DNA from: Thermococcus sp.
GTDB taxonomy: Archaea > Methanobacteriota_B > Thermococci > Thermococcales > Thermococcaceae
DNA length: 63,463 nucleotides
Assembly: GCF_027011145.1 (NCBI RefSeq)
Contig: NZ_JALVAO010000042.1
Span: 1-63,463 of the forward strand
Reading direction: 5' to 3'
Part shown: positions 1 through 10,840 of the stretch, one piece after another
Position numbering within the stretch: the first letter of the stretch is position 1
Layout of the letters: the number at the start of each line of letters is the position of its first letter
Translations under genes and position numbers: made by a program
The notes under the pieces: generated by a model
Told to the model about the DNA's origin: nothing
What the model saw: only the letters and a program-made list of their open reading frames with translations
Databases searched by the model: none

Positions 1-17
1 GAATCGGTGGGTGAAGA

Positions 18-920
18 ATGGGACATCATCACCATCACCACGGCGAGCTTAAGGGCAGGATGGCCTTCTCGATAGTTCTCAACCTGGTCATCACGATTGC
101 CGAGGTAATCGGCGGAATCCTCTCGGGAAGCTTGGCTTTGCTCAGCGACTCCCTCCACAACTTCAGCGACAGCATGAGCTTACTCGCGAGCTACTTCGCG
201 ATAAAAATCGGTGAGCGGAAGGCCAACGAGAAGTACACCTTTGGCTACAAGAGGGCTGAAATCCTCGTGGCTTTCATAAACTCCGCCGTTCTCGTTGGCG
301 TTTCCCTCTTCCTCCTGGTTGAGGCTTACAGGCGCTTCAAAAACCCTGAGCCGATAGACGGCCCGCTGATGCTCGGGGTCGCGTTGATAGGCCTAGCCGC
401 CAACCTCCTCTCGGTTCTCCTCCTCCACAGTCATGCACACGAGAGCATTAACGTCCGCTCCGCCTATCTGCACCTCATGAGCGACACCCTCTCTTCCGTG
501 GCGGTCGTCATCGGCGGAATCCTGATAATCAAGTGGAACATCACATGGGTTGACCCGCTCGTAACAGTTCTGATCTCGCTCTACATCCTCAGGGAGGGCT
601 ACGAGATACTGAAGGAGAGCGCTGAGGTCCTCATGGAGGCCTCACCGGAGCTTGACCTTGAGGCGATAAAGGCAGAAATAGAATCCATTCCCGGCGTTAA
701 GAACGCCCACCACTTCCACGCCTGGCGCATAGGGGAGAAGGAAATCCACTTCGAGTGCCACGTTGAGGTTGACGACATGCCTATAAGCGAGGCGCAGTGG
801 ATAATAGACGAAGTCGAGAAAAGGCTGAAGAGGTACGGGGTAACCCACGTGACGGTTCAGCTGGAAGCGGACAGGTGCGCCAGCAAGAACGTGATATGTG
901 AGTATTTCCAAGTGCTCTGA
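18..920 (+). CDS. Cation diffusion facilitator (CDF) family metal efflux transporter
   Basis: Predicted 300-residue inner-membrane antiporter that exports a divalent metal (Zn, Fe, Mn or similar). About six membrane segments lie between residues 16 and 192. The transport-site motifs are visible as H47-x3-D51 in the second segment and H152-x3-D156 in the fifth. Residues 208-285 form the usual cytoplasmic metal-sensing domain, including a His-rich strand around residues 231-248. The start ATG follows a GGTG-type ribosome binding site. An oddity is a natural run of six histidines at residues 3-8. The metal specificity cannot be read from the sequence. The gene stands alone ahead of the ABC transporter operon. 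Confidence 0.93.
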   Translation: MGHHHHHHGELKGRMAFSIVLNLVITIAEVIGGILSGSLALLSDSLHNFSDSMSLLASYFAIKIGERKANEKYTFGYKRAEILVAFINSAVLVGVSLFLLVEAYRRFKNPEPIDGPLMLGVALIGLAANLLSVLLLHSHAHESINVRSAYLHLMSDTLSSVAVVIGGILIIKWNITWVDPLVTVLISLYILREGYEILKESAEVLMEASPELDLEAIKAEIESIPGVKNAHHFHAWRIGEKEIHFECHVEVDDMPISEAQWIIDEVEKRLKRYGVTHVTVQLEADRCASKNVICEYFQVL

Positions 921-1025
921 ATCCCTTGGTAGGTAAGTTCTCTAAGGTCTTCAACAGATGGTTGATAACATCAATGTACCAAAACCGTTAAAAGCGTGCT
1001 ACCTTTCTTGCTTTTGGTGATACGA

Positions 1026-2180
1026 GTGAGGAAGGTCCTCGCGCTCCTTGTGATTCTCCTTGTGGTCTCGGTCGCGGGCTGTATAGGGACTTCCAACTCA
1101 ACGGGGACAACCACTCCATCCCCGACAATGACGAGTTCAAGTTCGGTATACATCACGGTCACCGATGCCCTTGGAAGAACCGTAAAGGTTCCGAGAAACG
1201 TTACCCGTGTCGTCGCGGTCGGCCCAGGAGCGCTGAGGATTATCGTTTACCTCAACGCGACCAGTAACGTCGTCGGAATCGAGGAGTTCGAAAAGAAGTA
1301 TCCCTTCGGAAGGCCCTACATCCTCGCTCATCCCGAGCTTCTCAAACTGCCCGTTATCGGGCCCGGTGGCCCCGGAAAGCTCCCCGACATGGAGGCCATT
1401 ATCAAGGTTCACCCGCAGGTCATATTCATGTCATTCGTGAGCAAAAGCGAGGCCGATGAGGTCCAGAAAAAGACAGGAATTCCAGTAGTCGTTCTCAGCT
1501 ACGGGACGCTGAAGAACTTTACAGACCCCGTTTTCTTCAAGTCCCTTCTCCTGGCCGGAAAAATCCTCGGGAAGGAGAAGCGCGCTGAGGAGATCATTAA
1601 GTTCATAGAGGAACAGCAGAGCTACCTTGAGAACCTCACGAAGGGTTTGAAGAGCCCGAGCGTTTACGTTGGGGGAATAGGCTTCAAGGGCGCCCACGGG
1701 ATAACGAGCACCTTCACAGACTACGCTCCCTTCACGGTTCTGAACCTTGACAACGTCGCTTCAAACCTGAGTTCTAAAAACGGCTGGGTGCAGGTTGACA
1801 AGGAGTGGCTCCTCAAGGTGAACCCTGACTACATCTTCATAGACGAAGGCGGATTGAAGATAATCCTCGACGACTACAAGAGCAATCCGGATTTCTACAA
1901 CTCTCTGAAGGCCGTTAAAGAGGGCCACGTTTACGGGGTTTTGCCGTATAACTTCTACAACACCAACATCGGGATAGCGATTGCCGACGCCTATTACATC
2001 GGAAAGGTTATCTACCCGGAGCGCTTCAAGAACATAGACCCCGTTGAGAAGGCCAACGAGATATTCACCTTCCTTGTCGGAAAGCCGGTATACAACGAGC
2101 TTGCCAAGGAGTTCGGAGGGTTCGGTAAGATAAACCTTGCCAGCGGAAACGTTACCTACGGACTACCGACGAACCCGTGA
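1026..2180 (+). CDS. ABC transporter substrate-binding lipoprotein, iron/cobalamin type
   Basis: Class III periplasmic binding protein expected to capture a chelated iron or corrinoid ligand outside the cell for the permease and ATPase encoded next. From the GTG at 1026 it has a short basic N-terminus, a hydrophobic stretch and a VAGC lipobox (Cys19), then a Ser/Thr-rich linker typical of Thermococcales surface proteins. The body begins with [12 protein letters not shown], the standard opening of BtuF/FhuD-like proteins. I chose 1026 because GGTGAT lies at 1016-1021 and the TATA-like GTTAAAAG lies near 986-993, leaving no room for the upstream in-frame GTG codons. The ligand is not determined; iron, heme, B12 and tungstate-like oxyanions were considered, with iron/B12 best. 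Confidence 0.88.
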   Translation: MRKVLALLVILLVVSVAGCIGTSNSTGTTTPSPTMTSSSSVYITVTDALGRTVKVPRNVTRVVAVGPGALRIIVYLNATSNVVGIEEFEKKYPFGRPYILAHPELLKLPVIGPGGPGKLPDMEAIIKVHPQVIFMSFVSKSEADEVQKKTGIPVVVLSYGTLKNFTDPVFFKSLLLAGKILGKEKRAEEIIKFIEEQQSYLENLTKGLKSPSVYVGGIGFKGAHGITSTFTDYAPFTVLNLDNVASNLSSKNGWVQVDKEWLLKVNPDYIFIDEGGLKIILDDYKSNPDFYNSLKAVKEGHVYGVLPYNFYNTNIGIAIADAYYIGKVIYPERFKNIDPVEKANEIFTFLVGKPVYNELAKEFGGFGKINLASGNVTYGLPTNP

Positions 2181-3220
2181 TGCAGATGGACTACAATGCC
2201 TACCTCAGGAGGAAAGTCCTCATAGGTCTCGCCCTTTTCCTTTCCCTGTTAGGGGTCTCCATTTTCTCGCTCTCAAGCGGGCCCTACCACGTCCCGGTTA
2301 AAGATGTCCTTGCAGTCTTCTTTGGAGGTGGAACTGAGGATGACAGGCTCGTTGTTCTGGGCATAAGACTCCCCCGAATCGTCGCCGGAATCCTTGTGGG
2401 GGCTTCAATGGGCATTGCTGGAGCGGTTCTTCAGGGCTATCTCAGAAACCCACTGGCCACGCCTTTCACGATGGGGGTCTCAAACGGTGCCATGTTCGGC
2501 GCGTCTCTGGCAATACTCCTTGGTGCTGGTTATTCCCTCAACTCCGGTCAGGTCTTTCTCAACAACCCCTACGTTGTCGTTCTCTTCGCTTTTCTCGGTG
2601 CCATAAGTGCAACCCTCGTAATTCTCGCCCTTGCAAGGCTTAAGGGGCTCTCACCGGAGGCGATAGTCCTAGCTGGCGTCGCGATGAGTTCTCTGTTCGT
2701 GGCCTTGACGACCCTCGTCCAGTACTTCGCCAACGAGCTTCAGCTTTCGGCAATGGTCTACTGGAGCTTTGGAAACCTCGCGAGAGCAACGTGGGGAGAG
2801 AACCTCATAATGGCCGTCGCATTCGCCTTCGTTTTTGCCTACTTCCTGCTCAAGAGATGGGATTTAAACGCATCAACACTCGGCGATGACGTCGCGAAGA
2901 GCATCGGGGTGAACATCGAGAGGGAGCGGTTGATTGGAACGCTCCTTTCGGCATTCATAACCTCTGTAACGGTGGCGTTTGTAGGCGTCATCGGCTTTAT
3001 CGGGCTCATAGCACCCCATTCGATGAGGCTAATAGCAGGAGGCGACTACCGCTCGCTGATTCCGCTCTCAGCCTTAGCTGGGGCCCTTCTCCTGGTTTCG
3101 GCTGATACCGTTGCGAGGCTTATAGTTTCACCGATGAACCTCCCTGTGGGCGTTATAACGTCTTTCCTCGGCGCACCGACGTTTATATACCTCCTCGTGA
3201 GGATGGAGGGAAGGAGATGA
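2180..3220 (+). CDS. ABC transporter permease, FecCD/BtuC family
   Basis: Integral-membrane permease of an iron/cobalamin importer. The roughly 346-residue protein has the multi-helix pattern of the FecCD family, with the conserved LPRIVAGILVGASMGIAGAVLQG block at about residues 65-87 (signature RLPR...G..LG..L...G...Q). The C-terminal part has the GxIGFIGLIAPHxxR motif that contacts the ATPase. The start overlaps the stop of the binding-protein gene (TGATG), and its own stop overlaps the start of the ATPase gene, so the three are translationally coupled. A GTG three bases upstream is an alternative start. Confidence 0.92.
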   Translation: MQMDYNAYLRRKVLIGLALFLSLLGVSIFSLSSGPYHVPVKDVLAVFFGGGTEDDRLVVLGIRLPRIVAGILVGASMGIAGAVLQGYLRNPLATPFTMGVSNGAMFGASLAILLGAGYSLNSGQVFLNNPYVVVLFAFLGAISATLVILALARLKGLSPEAIVLAGVAMSSLFVALTTLVQYFANELQLSAMVYWSFGNLARATWGENLIMAVAFAFVFAYFLLKRWDLNASTLGDDVAKSIGVNIERERLIGTLLSAFITSVTVAFVGVIGFIGLIAPHSMRLIAGGDYRSLIPLSALAGALLLVSADTVARLIVSPMNLPVGVITSFLGAPTFIYLLVRMEGRR

Positions 3221-3957
3221 TTAAAGGGGAGAACCTTCGCTTCTCCTACGGCGAGCGGGAAGTCCTCAGGGGGATAGACCTTGAGATTGGGGAAAGTGAA
3301 TTTGTCGCAATCCTCGGTCCAAACGGCGCCGGGAAGAGCACCCTTTTGCGCTGTCTGGCGGGAATTCTGAGATGCGGTGGAGTCTTTATCAAGGATAGGC
3401 CTCTTCACGATTACTCACAGCGCGAACTTTCCAGAATTCTCGCGTACGTTCCCCAGCGGACGGAGCCGGGTTTTCTGACGGTCTTTGACACGGTTCTTCT
3501 CGGCAGGAGGCCCTACATGGGACTGACGCCCTCCGAGAAAGACCTGAGGATTGTGGGGGAAGCCCTGAAAAGGCTCGGCATCGAGGAGCTGGCCCTCAAA
3601 AGGACGAACGAAATCAGCGGTGGGGAACTCCAGAAGGTCAGCATAGCGAGGGCACTGGCTCAGGAACCCCAGGTTCTGCTCATGGACGAGCCCACCAACA
3701 ACCTCGACTTAAGGAGCCAGCTCGAAGTTATGAGACTCGCGAGGGAGTTCTCAAGGGAGGGGAAGGCGGTTGTAATGGTCATGCACGACGTTAACCTTGC
3801 CCTGCGCTTCGCTAAAAGGTTCGTATTCATGAAAAACGGAAGGATTGTTGCCGACGGTGGTCTTGAAGTTCTGAGTGAGGAACTGTTCGAGGAGGTTTAC
3901 GGAGTTAAGGTTGAGATGGGAGAAATAAGGGGAGTCCCCGTTATAGTTCCCCTTTAG
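3217..3957 (+). CDS. ABC transporter ATP-binding protein, iron/cobalamin type
   Basis: Cytoplasmic ATPase that powers the importer formed with the two upstream products. The 246-residue protein shows Walker A (GPNGAGKST, about residues 34-42), a Q-loop within VPQRTE, the signature ISGGELQ, Walker B (VLLMDEP) and the switch His in VMHDVN. It closely follows the FecE/BtuD layout. It overlaps the permease gene by four bases. Its 3' end also overlaps the convergent TPR gene by four bases. Confidence 0.94.
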   Translation: MIKGENLRFSYGEREVLRGIDLEIGESEFVAILGPNGAGKSTLLRCLAGILRCGGVFIKDRPLHDYSQRELSRILAYVPQRTEPGFLTVFDTVLLGRRPYMGLTPSEKDLRIVGEALKRLGIEELALKRTNEISGGELQKVSIARALAQEPQVLLMDEPTNNLDLRSQLEVMRLAREFSREGKAVVMVMHDVNLALRFAKRFVFMKNGRIVADGGLEVLSEELFEEVYGVKVEMGEIRGVPVIVPL

Positions 3958-4913
3958 AGCTCGGCCTCCCCGAGTAATTCGAGCATCTCGAGAAGTCTCG
4001 GGTCCTTGACCTTTTCAATGGCCTTCTTGGCCTCTTCCTCTTCAATCTTGCCGTCCTTGAAGAGTGCTAGAGCTTTGACCGCCTCAAAGAATTCCTTCAT
4101 GTCCGGGAATGCGTTGATGAACATATCAACGTTCAGGTAAACCGTCTCGAAGTCATCGTCGAGGAAGAGTTGCCACAGGACGTCCATCAGGGAGCCGAAG
4201 GCTATGTCCTCGTAGTCTGTTCCCTTCGCCCTTATGAGGGCGTAAAGGCACTCCTGCAGGGCGGCATCGTAGTTCTCTTCCTCCTCGAAGATTTCCTCAA
4301 AGCTCAAGTGGGCCTCAACCAGAAGCTCGTTGTCGTTGAGGGCCTTTGGCAGGACTCCGGCTATTATTGCCTTGCCCTTGTAGGTGTCTCCCGCCTCGAA
4401 GGTTATGTAGCCCCTGTAAATCTCAATCCTCAGGAGTTCCCTCTCGTCTCCAAGCTTTTCGTAGAGTTCTTTGGCCTTCTCGATTAGCTCGAGGGCCTTC
4501 TCGTACTCCTGAAGTTCCTCGTGAATCATCGCCATGCTGTAGTATATCTTCGCGGCGTGCTCGACGTTGCCCTTTGCTACTTCCTCCTCCAGGAGTGCCC
4601 TGAACAGTTCGAGGCTCTTTTCGAGTTCGCCGATGAGGTAGTAAAGGTCAGCCAGGTGGAACTTGAGCTCGAAGTCGTCGCTCTCCTTTGCGAGTTTCTC
4701 AAACTCTGAAATCCTGTCCTCGTTGAGTATTTCGTGGTAGTAGTAGAGCACGAGCTTGTAAAGTTCCCAGTCCTTGCATTCCTTTGCCAGCTTTTCGGCC
4801 TTCTCAAGGACTTCTTTCAGCTCTTCATCGCTGAGTTCGTCAACCCTGTAGTAGAGAAGCCTCCTGAGCTTTTCGCAGTTCTTCTCCTCGATGGCCTTCA
4901 AAATCTCCTCCAT
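3954..4913 (-). CDS. Tetratricopeptide-repeat protein
   Basis: A 319-residue soluble, acidic, all-helical protein. Several degenerate TPR units can be seen, the clearest at about residues 80-110 (ADLYYLIGELEKSLELF) and 119-155 (YYSMAMIHEELQEYEKALELIEKA). It has no signal peptide or membrane segment, so it is a cytoplasmic protein-protein interaction scaffold. Its partner is unknown. A GGGGTGAAAAC sequence precedes the ATG. It is monocistronic and converges with the ABC operon. Confidence 0.82.
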   Translation of the reverse strand: MEEILKAIEEKNCEKLRRLLYYRVDELSDEELKEVLEKAEKLAKECKDWELYKLVLYYYHEILNEDRISEFEKLAKESDDFELKFHLADLYYLIGELEKSLELFRALLEEEVAKGNVEHAAKIYYSMAMIHEELQEYEKALELIEKAKELYEKLGDERELLRIEIYRGYITFEAGDTYKGKAIIAGVLPKALNDNELLVEAHLSFEEIFEEEENYDAALQECLYALIRAKGTDYEDIAFGSLMDVLWQLFLDDDFETVYLNVDMFINAFPDMKEFFEAVKALALFKDGKIEEEEAKKAIEKVKDPRLLEMLELLGEAEL

Positions 4914-4994
4914 GTTTTCACCCCCCGTCTCTAACGCGCCGGAGTATTTAACCGTTTGGCTACATTTTTAACCTCCAAATGAGAGTTCCAAAAC

Positions 4995-5939
4995 ATGCTT
5001 GAAGTCTTTTTCCTCGGAACCGGGGGTATAATGCCAACCCGTGAACGGAACGTGCCAGCGATAGCGCTCCGCTATAGGGGTGAGATAATCCTCTTTGACG
5101 CTGGAGAAGGCACGATACGGCAGATGAACACCGCGAAGCTCAGTCCGATGAAGGTTGACAAGATATTCATAACCCACTTCCACGGTGACCACTACCTCGG
5201 CCTCGGCGGTCTGATTCAGACGATGAACCTCTGGAACAGGGAAAGGCCCCTCCACATCTACGGGCCGAAGTACACCTTTGAGTTCCTCCAGAATTTCCTC
5301 AACAGCGGGTTCTTCAGGCCGGGCTTTGACATACACGTCCACGAGCTCGGGGAGGCGAGGCTAAAGTTCGGGGATTATGAAATCTGGAGCTTCAAGGTCG
5401 AACACGGGATTCCGGCCCTTGGCTACGTCTTCAAGGAGAGGGACAAGCGCGGGAAGTTCCTCCCTGAGAAGCTGGCAGAGTTCGGACTCAAGCCCGGGCC
5501 GATACTGGGGAGGCTTGAGAGGGAAGGTAGGGTTGAGGTTAATGGAAGGGTCATCCGCCTCGAGGACGTTACGGGACCGAAGAGGAAGGGACTCAAGGTG
5601 GTCTACACCGGCGATACCGAGCCGTCCAATAGGGTGAAGCTCTTCTCCGAAAGGGCAGATTTGCTAATCCATGACGCCACATACATTTCTCCCGAGGACA
5701 GGGGCGAGAGTTACCACTCCACCGTCGAGGAGGCCTGCGAGACAGCGAGAAAGGCCAAAGTGAAACTCCTCGCGCTCTTTCACAGGGCATTTCGCTACAC
5801 TTACGAGGAATACCTCGGAGCATCGGCGGAGACATGCGGAAAGCTTGGCGTGAACTTCATTGTCCCAAGGGACTTTGACGTCCTAACCTTCAAATCGGGA
5901 AAATGGCAACTTGGAAACGCTCTAGGTGAGGGGTCATGA
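4995..5939 (+). CDS. rnz: Ribonuclease Z (tRNA 3' processing endonuclease)
   Basis: Metallo-beta-lactamase-fold nuclease that removes 3' trailers from pre-tRNAs. The zinc-binding motif HFHGDH (H61, H63, D65, H66) follows FIT, and further ligands appear as the D in YTGDTEP and the His in LFHR near the C-terminus. The length (314 residues) matches the short bacterial/archaeal RNase Z class. The TATA-like sequence ATTTTTAAC at about 4965-4973 lies roughly 26 bases before the ATG with no ribosome binding site, so the mRNA is probably leaderless. The TraB-family gene follows with an ATGA overlap. Confidence 0.93.
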   Translation: MLEVFFLGTGGIMPTRERNVPAIALRYRGEIILFDAGEGTIRQMNTAKLSPMKVDKIFITHFHGDHYLGLGGLIQTMNLWNRERPLHIYGPKYTFEFLQNFLNSGFFRPGFDIHVHELGEARLKFGDYEIWSFKVEHGIPALGYVFKERDKRGKFLPEKLAEFGLKPGPILGRLEREGRVEVNGRVIRLEDVTGPKRKGLKVVYTGDTEPSNRVKLFSERADLLIHDATYISPEDRGESYHSTVEEACETARKAKVKLLALFHRAFRYTYEEYLGASAETCGKLGVNFIVPRDFDVLTFKSGKWQLGNALGEGS

Positions 5940-6604
5940 ACTACCTCCGCTACGTCAAAATCGTGGGCACGATGCACGTCTCCCCAAAAAGCAGGGAGGA
6001 GGTTGCGAGGATTATAATCAACGAAAGGCCCCACGCCGTTGCCATCGAACTTGACAGGGCCCGGTTTCTGGCGATGGAAACGAACGTCGAGCTGACGCTC
6101 CAGGATTCCCTCAGGCTCGGGAGGAGGGGGGTTATAAACTACGCCCTTGCGAAGGTCGAGGAGAAACTGGGAGAAGCCTTTGGAATGTCCCCCGGGGAGG
6201 AAATGAGAACTGCCATAGAGGTCTCTCGCTCTCTGGGGATTCCGCTTTACCTCATCGACGAGGACATTAACCTAATCCTCGCCAAAATAGCCTCGGCTCC
6301 GCTGAGGGAGAAGCTCCTCATGGCCCTCGAAGGGCTGAGCGTTTTCCTTCCGCTGGGAAGGGCAGAGCTGGGCGACCCGCTGGAGGAGTACCGGGCCATG
6401 ATGGTTGAATTTAAGCACAGGTATCCATACCTCTACCGCGTCCTGGTTGAGGAAAGAAACGAGATAATGGCGAGGAACCTGATGGCGATAGTTGATTCCC
6501 TTCTCTCAGCTGGGGTCAAAAAGCCGAGGGTTGTGGCCGTTGTCGGCCTCGGCCACAAGCCGGGAATAGAGAGGCTCCTCAACGGACGTTACTTTTATAT
6601 GTAA
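5936..6604 (+). CDS. TraB-domain protein
   Basis: A 222-residue protein with the TraB/GumN-family landmarks: GTMHVSPKS at about residue 11, AIELDRARF at about residue 36, and a C-terminal VVGLGHKPGIERL block. Bacterial members act in pheromone shutdown and some are predicted proteases with a erythromycin-esterase-like fold; the archaeal function is not known. Most archaeal TraB proteins carry C-terminal membrane helices, and this one lacks them, so it is the short form. It starts in an ATGA overlap with rnz and is co-transcribed with it. Confidence 0.8.
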   Translation: MNYLRYVKIVGTMHVSPKSREEVARIIINERPHAVAIELDRARFLAMETNVELTLQDSLRLGRRGVINYALAKVEEKLGEAFGMSPGEEMRTAIEVSRSLGIPLYLIDEDINLILAKIASAPLREKLLMALEGLSVFLPLGRAELGDPLEEYRAMMVEFKHRYPYLYRVLVEERNEIMARNLMAIVDSLLSAGVKKPRVVAVVGLGHKPGIERLLNGRYFYM

Positions 6605-6632
6605 AAGTGCGAAAAGTCCGTGGGGATTGGCT

Positions 6633-6815
6633 ATGAGGGACAGGCTTGAAAAGATGCTGAACGTGGAAATACTCGACATCGAGGAAACCGACGACAAGAT
6701 TATCGTTTACGTTCCGGCCGACAAGGTGAGGATTGCCGTGGGAAGCGGTGGTTCCGCAGTAAAAGCGGCGGAGCTCGTGATAGGGAAGAAGATTGAGGTT
6801 CGCCCCAAGGAGTGA
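6633..6815 (+). CDS. Small KH-domain RNA-binding protein
   Basis: A 60-residue protein containing one minimal KH-like fold. The GxxG loop is GSGGSAV at about residues 34-40, preceded by a beta strand and followed by the KAAELVIGKKIEV helix and strand. It resembles the KH repeats of archaeal NusA. The ATG at 6633 is chosen because TGGGGAT at 6621-6627 is well placed; an in-frame TTG six bases upstream is unlikely. RNA binding is inferred from the fold only. Confidence 0.72.
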   Translation: MRDRLEKMLNVEILDIEETDDKIIVYVPADKVRIAVGSGGSAVKAAELVIGKKIEVRPKE

Positions 6816-6832
6816 CATCACTCCCGGTGATA
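6816..6832 (+). promoter_or_regulatory. Thermococcales glycolytic motif (TGM) upstream of the pgiA TATA box
   Basis: CATCAC-N5-GTGATA matches the TATCAC-N5-GTGATA site of the TrmBL1/Tgr regulator with one mismatch. It lies just upstream of a likely BRE/TATA element (GTTAAATA, about 6845-6852). In the published model, sites upstream of BRE/TATA activate transcription and sites downstream repress it. Confidence 0.72.
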
Positions 6833-6882
6833 ACCCGGGGAAAGGTTAAATAATCTAAGGTGGATTTTCTTTGGTGGTTGCC

Positions 6883-7446
6883 ATGGAGTACAAGAAACCT
6901 TTTGGTGTTAGAATAGAGGAGAATGGTGTCATTCCGGGAGCAAAGAAGCTCGTTAGAAGGCTCAGCGACATGGAGGGCTACTTTTATGATGAAGAGGCCT
7001 ACAGGGAACTCCTGAAGGAGGACCCGATAGTTTACGAGGTCTACGCCATCGAGCAGGAGGAAAAGGAAGGCGACCTCAACTTCGCCACGACGGTTCTCTA
7101 CCCGGGCAAGGTCGGAAAGGAGTTCTTCTTCACGAAGGGTCACTATCACGCCAAGCCGGACAGGGCGGAAATCTACTATGCCCTGAAGGGCAGGGGTGGA
7201 ATGCTCCTCCAGACGCCGGAGGGAGATGTGGAATGGGTTCCGATGGAGCCGGGAACGGTTGTCTACGTCCCGCCCTACTGGGCCCACAGGACGGTTAACA
7301 CCGGCGACGAGCCCTTCATATTCCTCGCCGTGTATCCGGCAGATGCGGGCCACGACTACGGCTCGATAAAGGAGAAGGGCTTCGCCAAGCTCGTCGTTGA
7401 GGAAGACGGGGAAGTCAAGCTCGTTGACAACCCGCGCTGGAAGTGA
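6883..7446 (+). CDS. pgiA: Glucose-6-phosphate isomerase, cupin type
   Basis: Interconverts glucose-6-phosphate and fructose-6-phosphate in the modified Embden-Meyerhof pathway and in gluconeogenesis. The 187-residue product closely matches Pyrococcus cupin-type PGI. It contains the metal-binding cupin motif GHYHAKPDRAEIYYALKG at about residues 87-104 and the second motif PGTVVYVPPYWAHRTVN. The start at 6883 (MEYKKP) is preferred over 6871 because GGTGGTT at 6872-6878 is then the ribosome binding site. It is unrelated to the classical PGI family. It is followed by the ADP-glucokinase gene, which has its own promoter. Confidence 0.97.
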   Translation: MEYKKPFGVRIEENGVIPGAKKLVRRLSDMEGYFYDEEAYRELLKEDPIVYEVYAIEQEEKEGDLNFATTVLYPGKVGKEFFFTKGHYHAKPDRAEIYYALKGRGGMLLQTPEGDVEWVPMEPGTVVYVPPYWAHRTVNTGDEPFIFLAVYPADAGHDYGSIKEKGFAKLVVEEDGEVKLVDNPRWK

Positions 7447-7474
7447 GCGAAACCCTTATTAGTTCCCTCTTACT

Positions 7475-8860
<1,386 letters not shown>

Positions 8861-8918
8861 CCTTTTAATTTTCTTCACCTTATTTGGTTCTTGAAAAGTC
8901 GATTTTGGAGGTGATGCC

Positions 8919-10094
8919 TTGCTACTAGAGGCACCGGTTTATAAGGAGCTCTTCGGGGCAGTTGAAGTCTATGAGGTTCAAAAGGTAATAAAACTAGACA
9001 GCGAGACGAGGGACGTTGGAACCTTTACCGTTAAAAACGTCCCAAGGGAAGAAATCTACAGAATCCTTGAGGATATAGCCATAGTTGTCCCTATGAAGAA
9101 CGAGAAGCTTCAGCTCGTTGATGGCGTCCTTAAGGCGATTCCCCACCAGTGCCCCATAATAATAGTCTCAAACAGCAAGAGAGAAGGCCCGAACCTCTTC
9201 AAGCAGGAGGTCGACCTCGTTAAGCACTTCTACAACCTAACGCGCTCGAGGATAATCATGGTCCACCAGAAGGACCCGGGTCTGGCAGAGGCCTTCAGGA
9301 AGGTAGGTTATACCAACATACTTGACGGTGATTCAGTGAGGAGCGGTAAGGGAGAGGGCATGCTCATAGGTCTTCTTCTCGCGAAGGCCATTGGGGCAAA
9401 GTACGTCGGTTTTGTTGATGCCGACAACTACATCCCCGGTTCTGTGAATGAGTACGTTAAGGATTACGCCGCAGGTTTTCTCATGAGCGAGAGCGAATAT
9501 ACTATGGTGAGATTGAGCTGGCGCCATAAGCCGAAAGTAACTACTAGAGGGCTGTATTTCAAGAAGTGGGGTCGTGTGAGCGAGATTACCAACCGCTACA
9601 TGAACGCCCTCTTCGGAGTTGCAACTAACTTCGAGACCAACATAATAGCGACCGGAAACGCCGGCGAGCACGCAATGAGCATAAAGCTCGCAGAGATAAT
9701 GCCCTTTGCCACAGGTTATGCTATAGAACCCTATGAGCTCGTTTACCTCTTCGAAACCTTCGGCAGATGGGAGAGCAAGAGAGAAGACGTATATGAGCAG
9801 GGAATTGAGGTTTTCCAGATAGAAACCCTGAATCCGCATCTCCATGAAGACAAGGGCAAGGAGCACGTCAGGAACATGCTTTTGAGCTCCCTTGGAACGA
9901 TATATCACTCCAAACTAGCCACAAAGGACCTGAAGGAAAGAATACTCTACGAGCTGAAGCTCCACGGTCTCCTTGAAGAAGGGCAGGAACCCCCTAAGCC
10001 CCGCGTGATGCCGCCTGTAGAGGGAATAGACGTGGGGGAGTGGATGAAGGTCCTTGAAGATGAGACAGAAACTCTGCTGAGGTTCGAAGTATGA
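8919..10094 (+). CDS. mpgS: Mannosyl-3-phosphoglycerate synthase (GT55)
   Basis: Transfers mannose from GDP-mannose to 3-phosphoglycerate, the first step in making the compatible solute mannosylglycerate. The 391-residue protein matches the characterised P. horikoshii enzyme along its length. It has the nucleotide-sugar region [17 protein letters not shown] and the metal-binding FVDADNY. The start is TTG at 8919, supported by GGAGGTGAT at 8908-8916 overlapping just ahead of it and by alignment to the homologue's N-terminus (LLEAPVYKE). It heads a four-gene operon with the phosphatase, GDP-mannose synthase and phosphomannomutase. Confidence 0.96.
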   Translation: MLLEAPVYKELFGAVEVYEVQKVIKLDSETRDVGTFTVKNVPREEIYRILEDIAIVVPMKNEKLQLVDGVLKAIPHQCPIIIVSNSKREGPNLFKQEVDLVKHFYNLTRSRIIMVHQKDPGLAEAFRKVGYTNILDGDSVRSGKGEGMLIGLLLAKAIGAKYVGFVDADNYIPGSVNEYVKDYAAGFLMSESEYTMVRLSWRHKPKVTTRGLYFKKWGRVSEITNRYMNALFGVATNFETNIIATGNAGEHAMSIKLAEIMPFATGYAIEPYELVYLFETFGRWESKREDVYEQGIEVFQIETLNPHLHEDKGKEHVRNMLLSSLGTIYHSKLATKDLKERILYELKLHGLLEEGQEPPKPRVMPPVEGIDVGEWMKVLEDETETLLRFEV

Positions 10095-10840
10095 CCACCC
10101 GGGTCATTTTCCTCGACCTCGATGGAACGCTCCTTGGAGACGACTATTCCCCGGAGAAGGCCAAACCCATAGTTGATGAGCTCGTAAAAAGGGGTTATGA
10201 GGTCATTATAAACACCTCAAAAACACGGTTTGAAGTCGAATACTACCTCTCGGCTTGGCGACTTGAAAAGCCCTTTGTTGTTGAAAACGGAAGCGCTGTT
10301 TACGTTCCCGAAGGCCACTTCCTGGGAGATATTATCAGGGACGTTACCAATCTTCACAGGGAGAACTACTGGGTAATGGAGCTTGGAAAATCCTACATAG
10401 AAATCAGGGCCGTCCTCGATGTCATAGCTGGAGATTATGGGCTAAAATACTACGGCAACTCGACTATAGGGGAAGTAATGGCTTTCACGGGTCTTCCGGA
10501 GAAACTGGCGAGGCTCGCGATGATGAGGGAATACAGTGAAACAATATTCCGCTGGAAAAAACAGGGGTTCGAGAGGGAACTCTCGAAAAACGGCCTCAAA
10601 ACAACGAGGGGGACCAGGTTCATAGGGGTAACTGGAAACACCGACAAGGGAAGGGGTGCAAAAGCCCTTCTTTCACTTTATTCCAGCCTTGAAAAGGTTG
10701 AAAGTTACGCTGTGGGAGACGGAGAAAACGACTTTCCACTCTTCGATGTCGTTGATAAAGCCTTCATCGTTGGAAACCTATCCCATCCCAAGGCTACTCA
10801 TATAAGCTCGATTGATGAATTGCTGGAGGTGATACCGTGA
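10091..10840 (+). CDS. mpgP: Mannosyl-3-phosphoglycerate phosphatase
   Basis: HAD-superfamily phosphatase that removes phosphate from mannosyl-3-phosphoglycerate to give mannosylglycerate. Motif I is FLDLDGTLL (about residues 7-15), the Lys motif is around [16 protein letters not shown], and the acidic motif is [11 protein letters not shown]. The 249-residue length fits the Cof/MPGP subfamily. It overlaps mpgS and manC by four bases at each end, so translation of the whole pathway is coupled. Confidence 0.95.
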   Translation: MTTRVIFLDLDGTLLGDDYSPEKAKPIVDELVKRGYEVIINTSKTRFEVEYYLSAWRLEKPFVVENGSAVYVPEGHFLGDIIRDVTNLHRENYWVMELGKSYIEIRAVLDVIAGDYGLKYYGNSTIGEVMAFTGLPEKLARLAMMREYSETIFRWKKQGFERELSKNGLKTTRGTRFIGVTGNTDKGRGAKALLSLYSSLEKVESYAVGDGENDFPLFDVVDKAFIVGNLSHPKATHISSIDELLEVIP

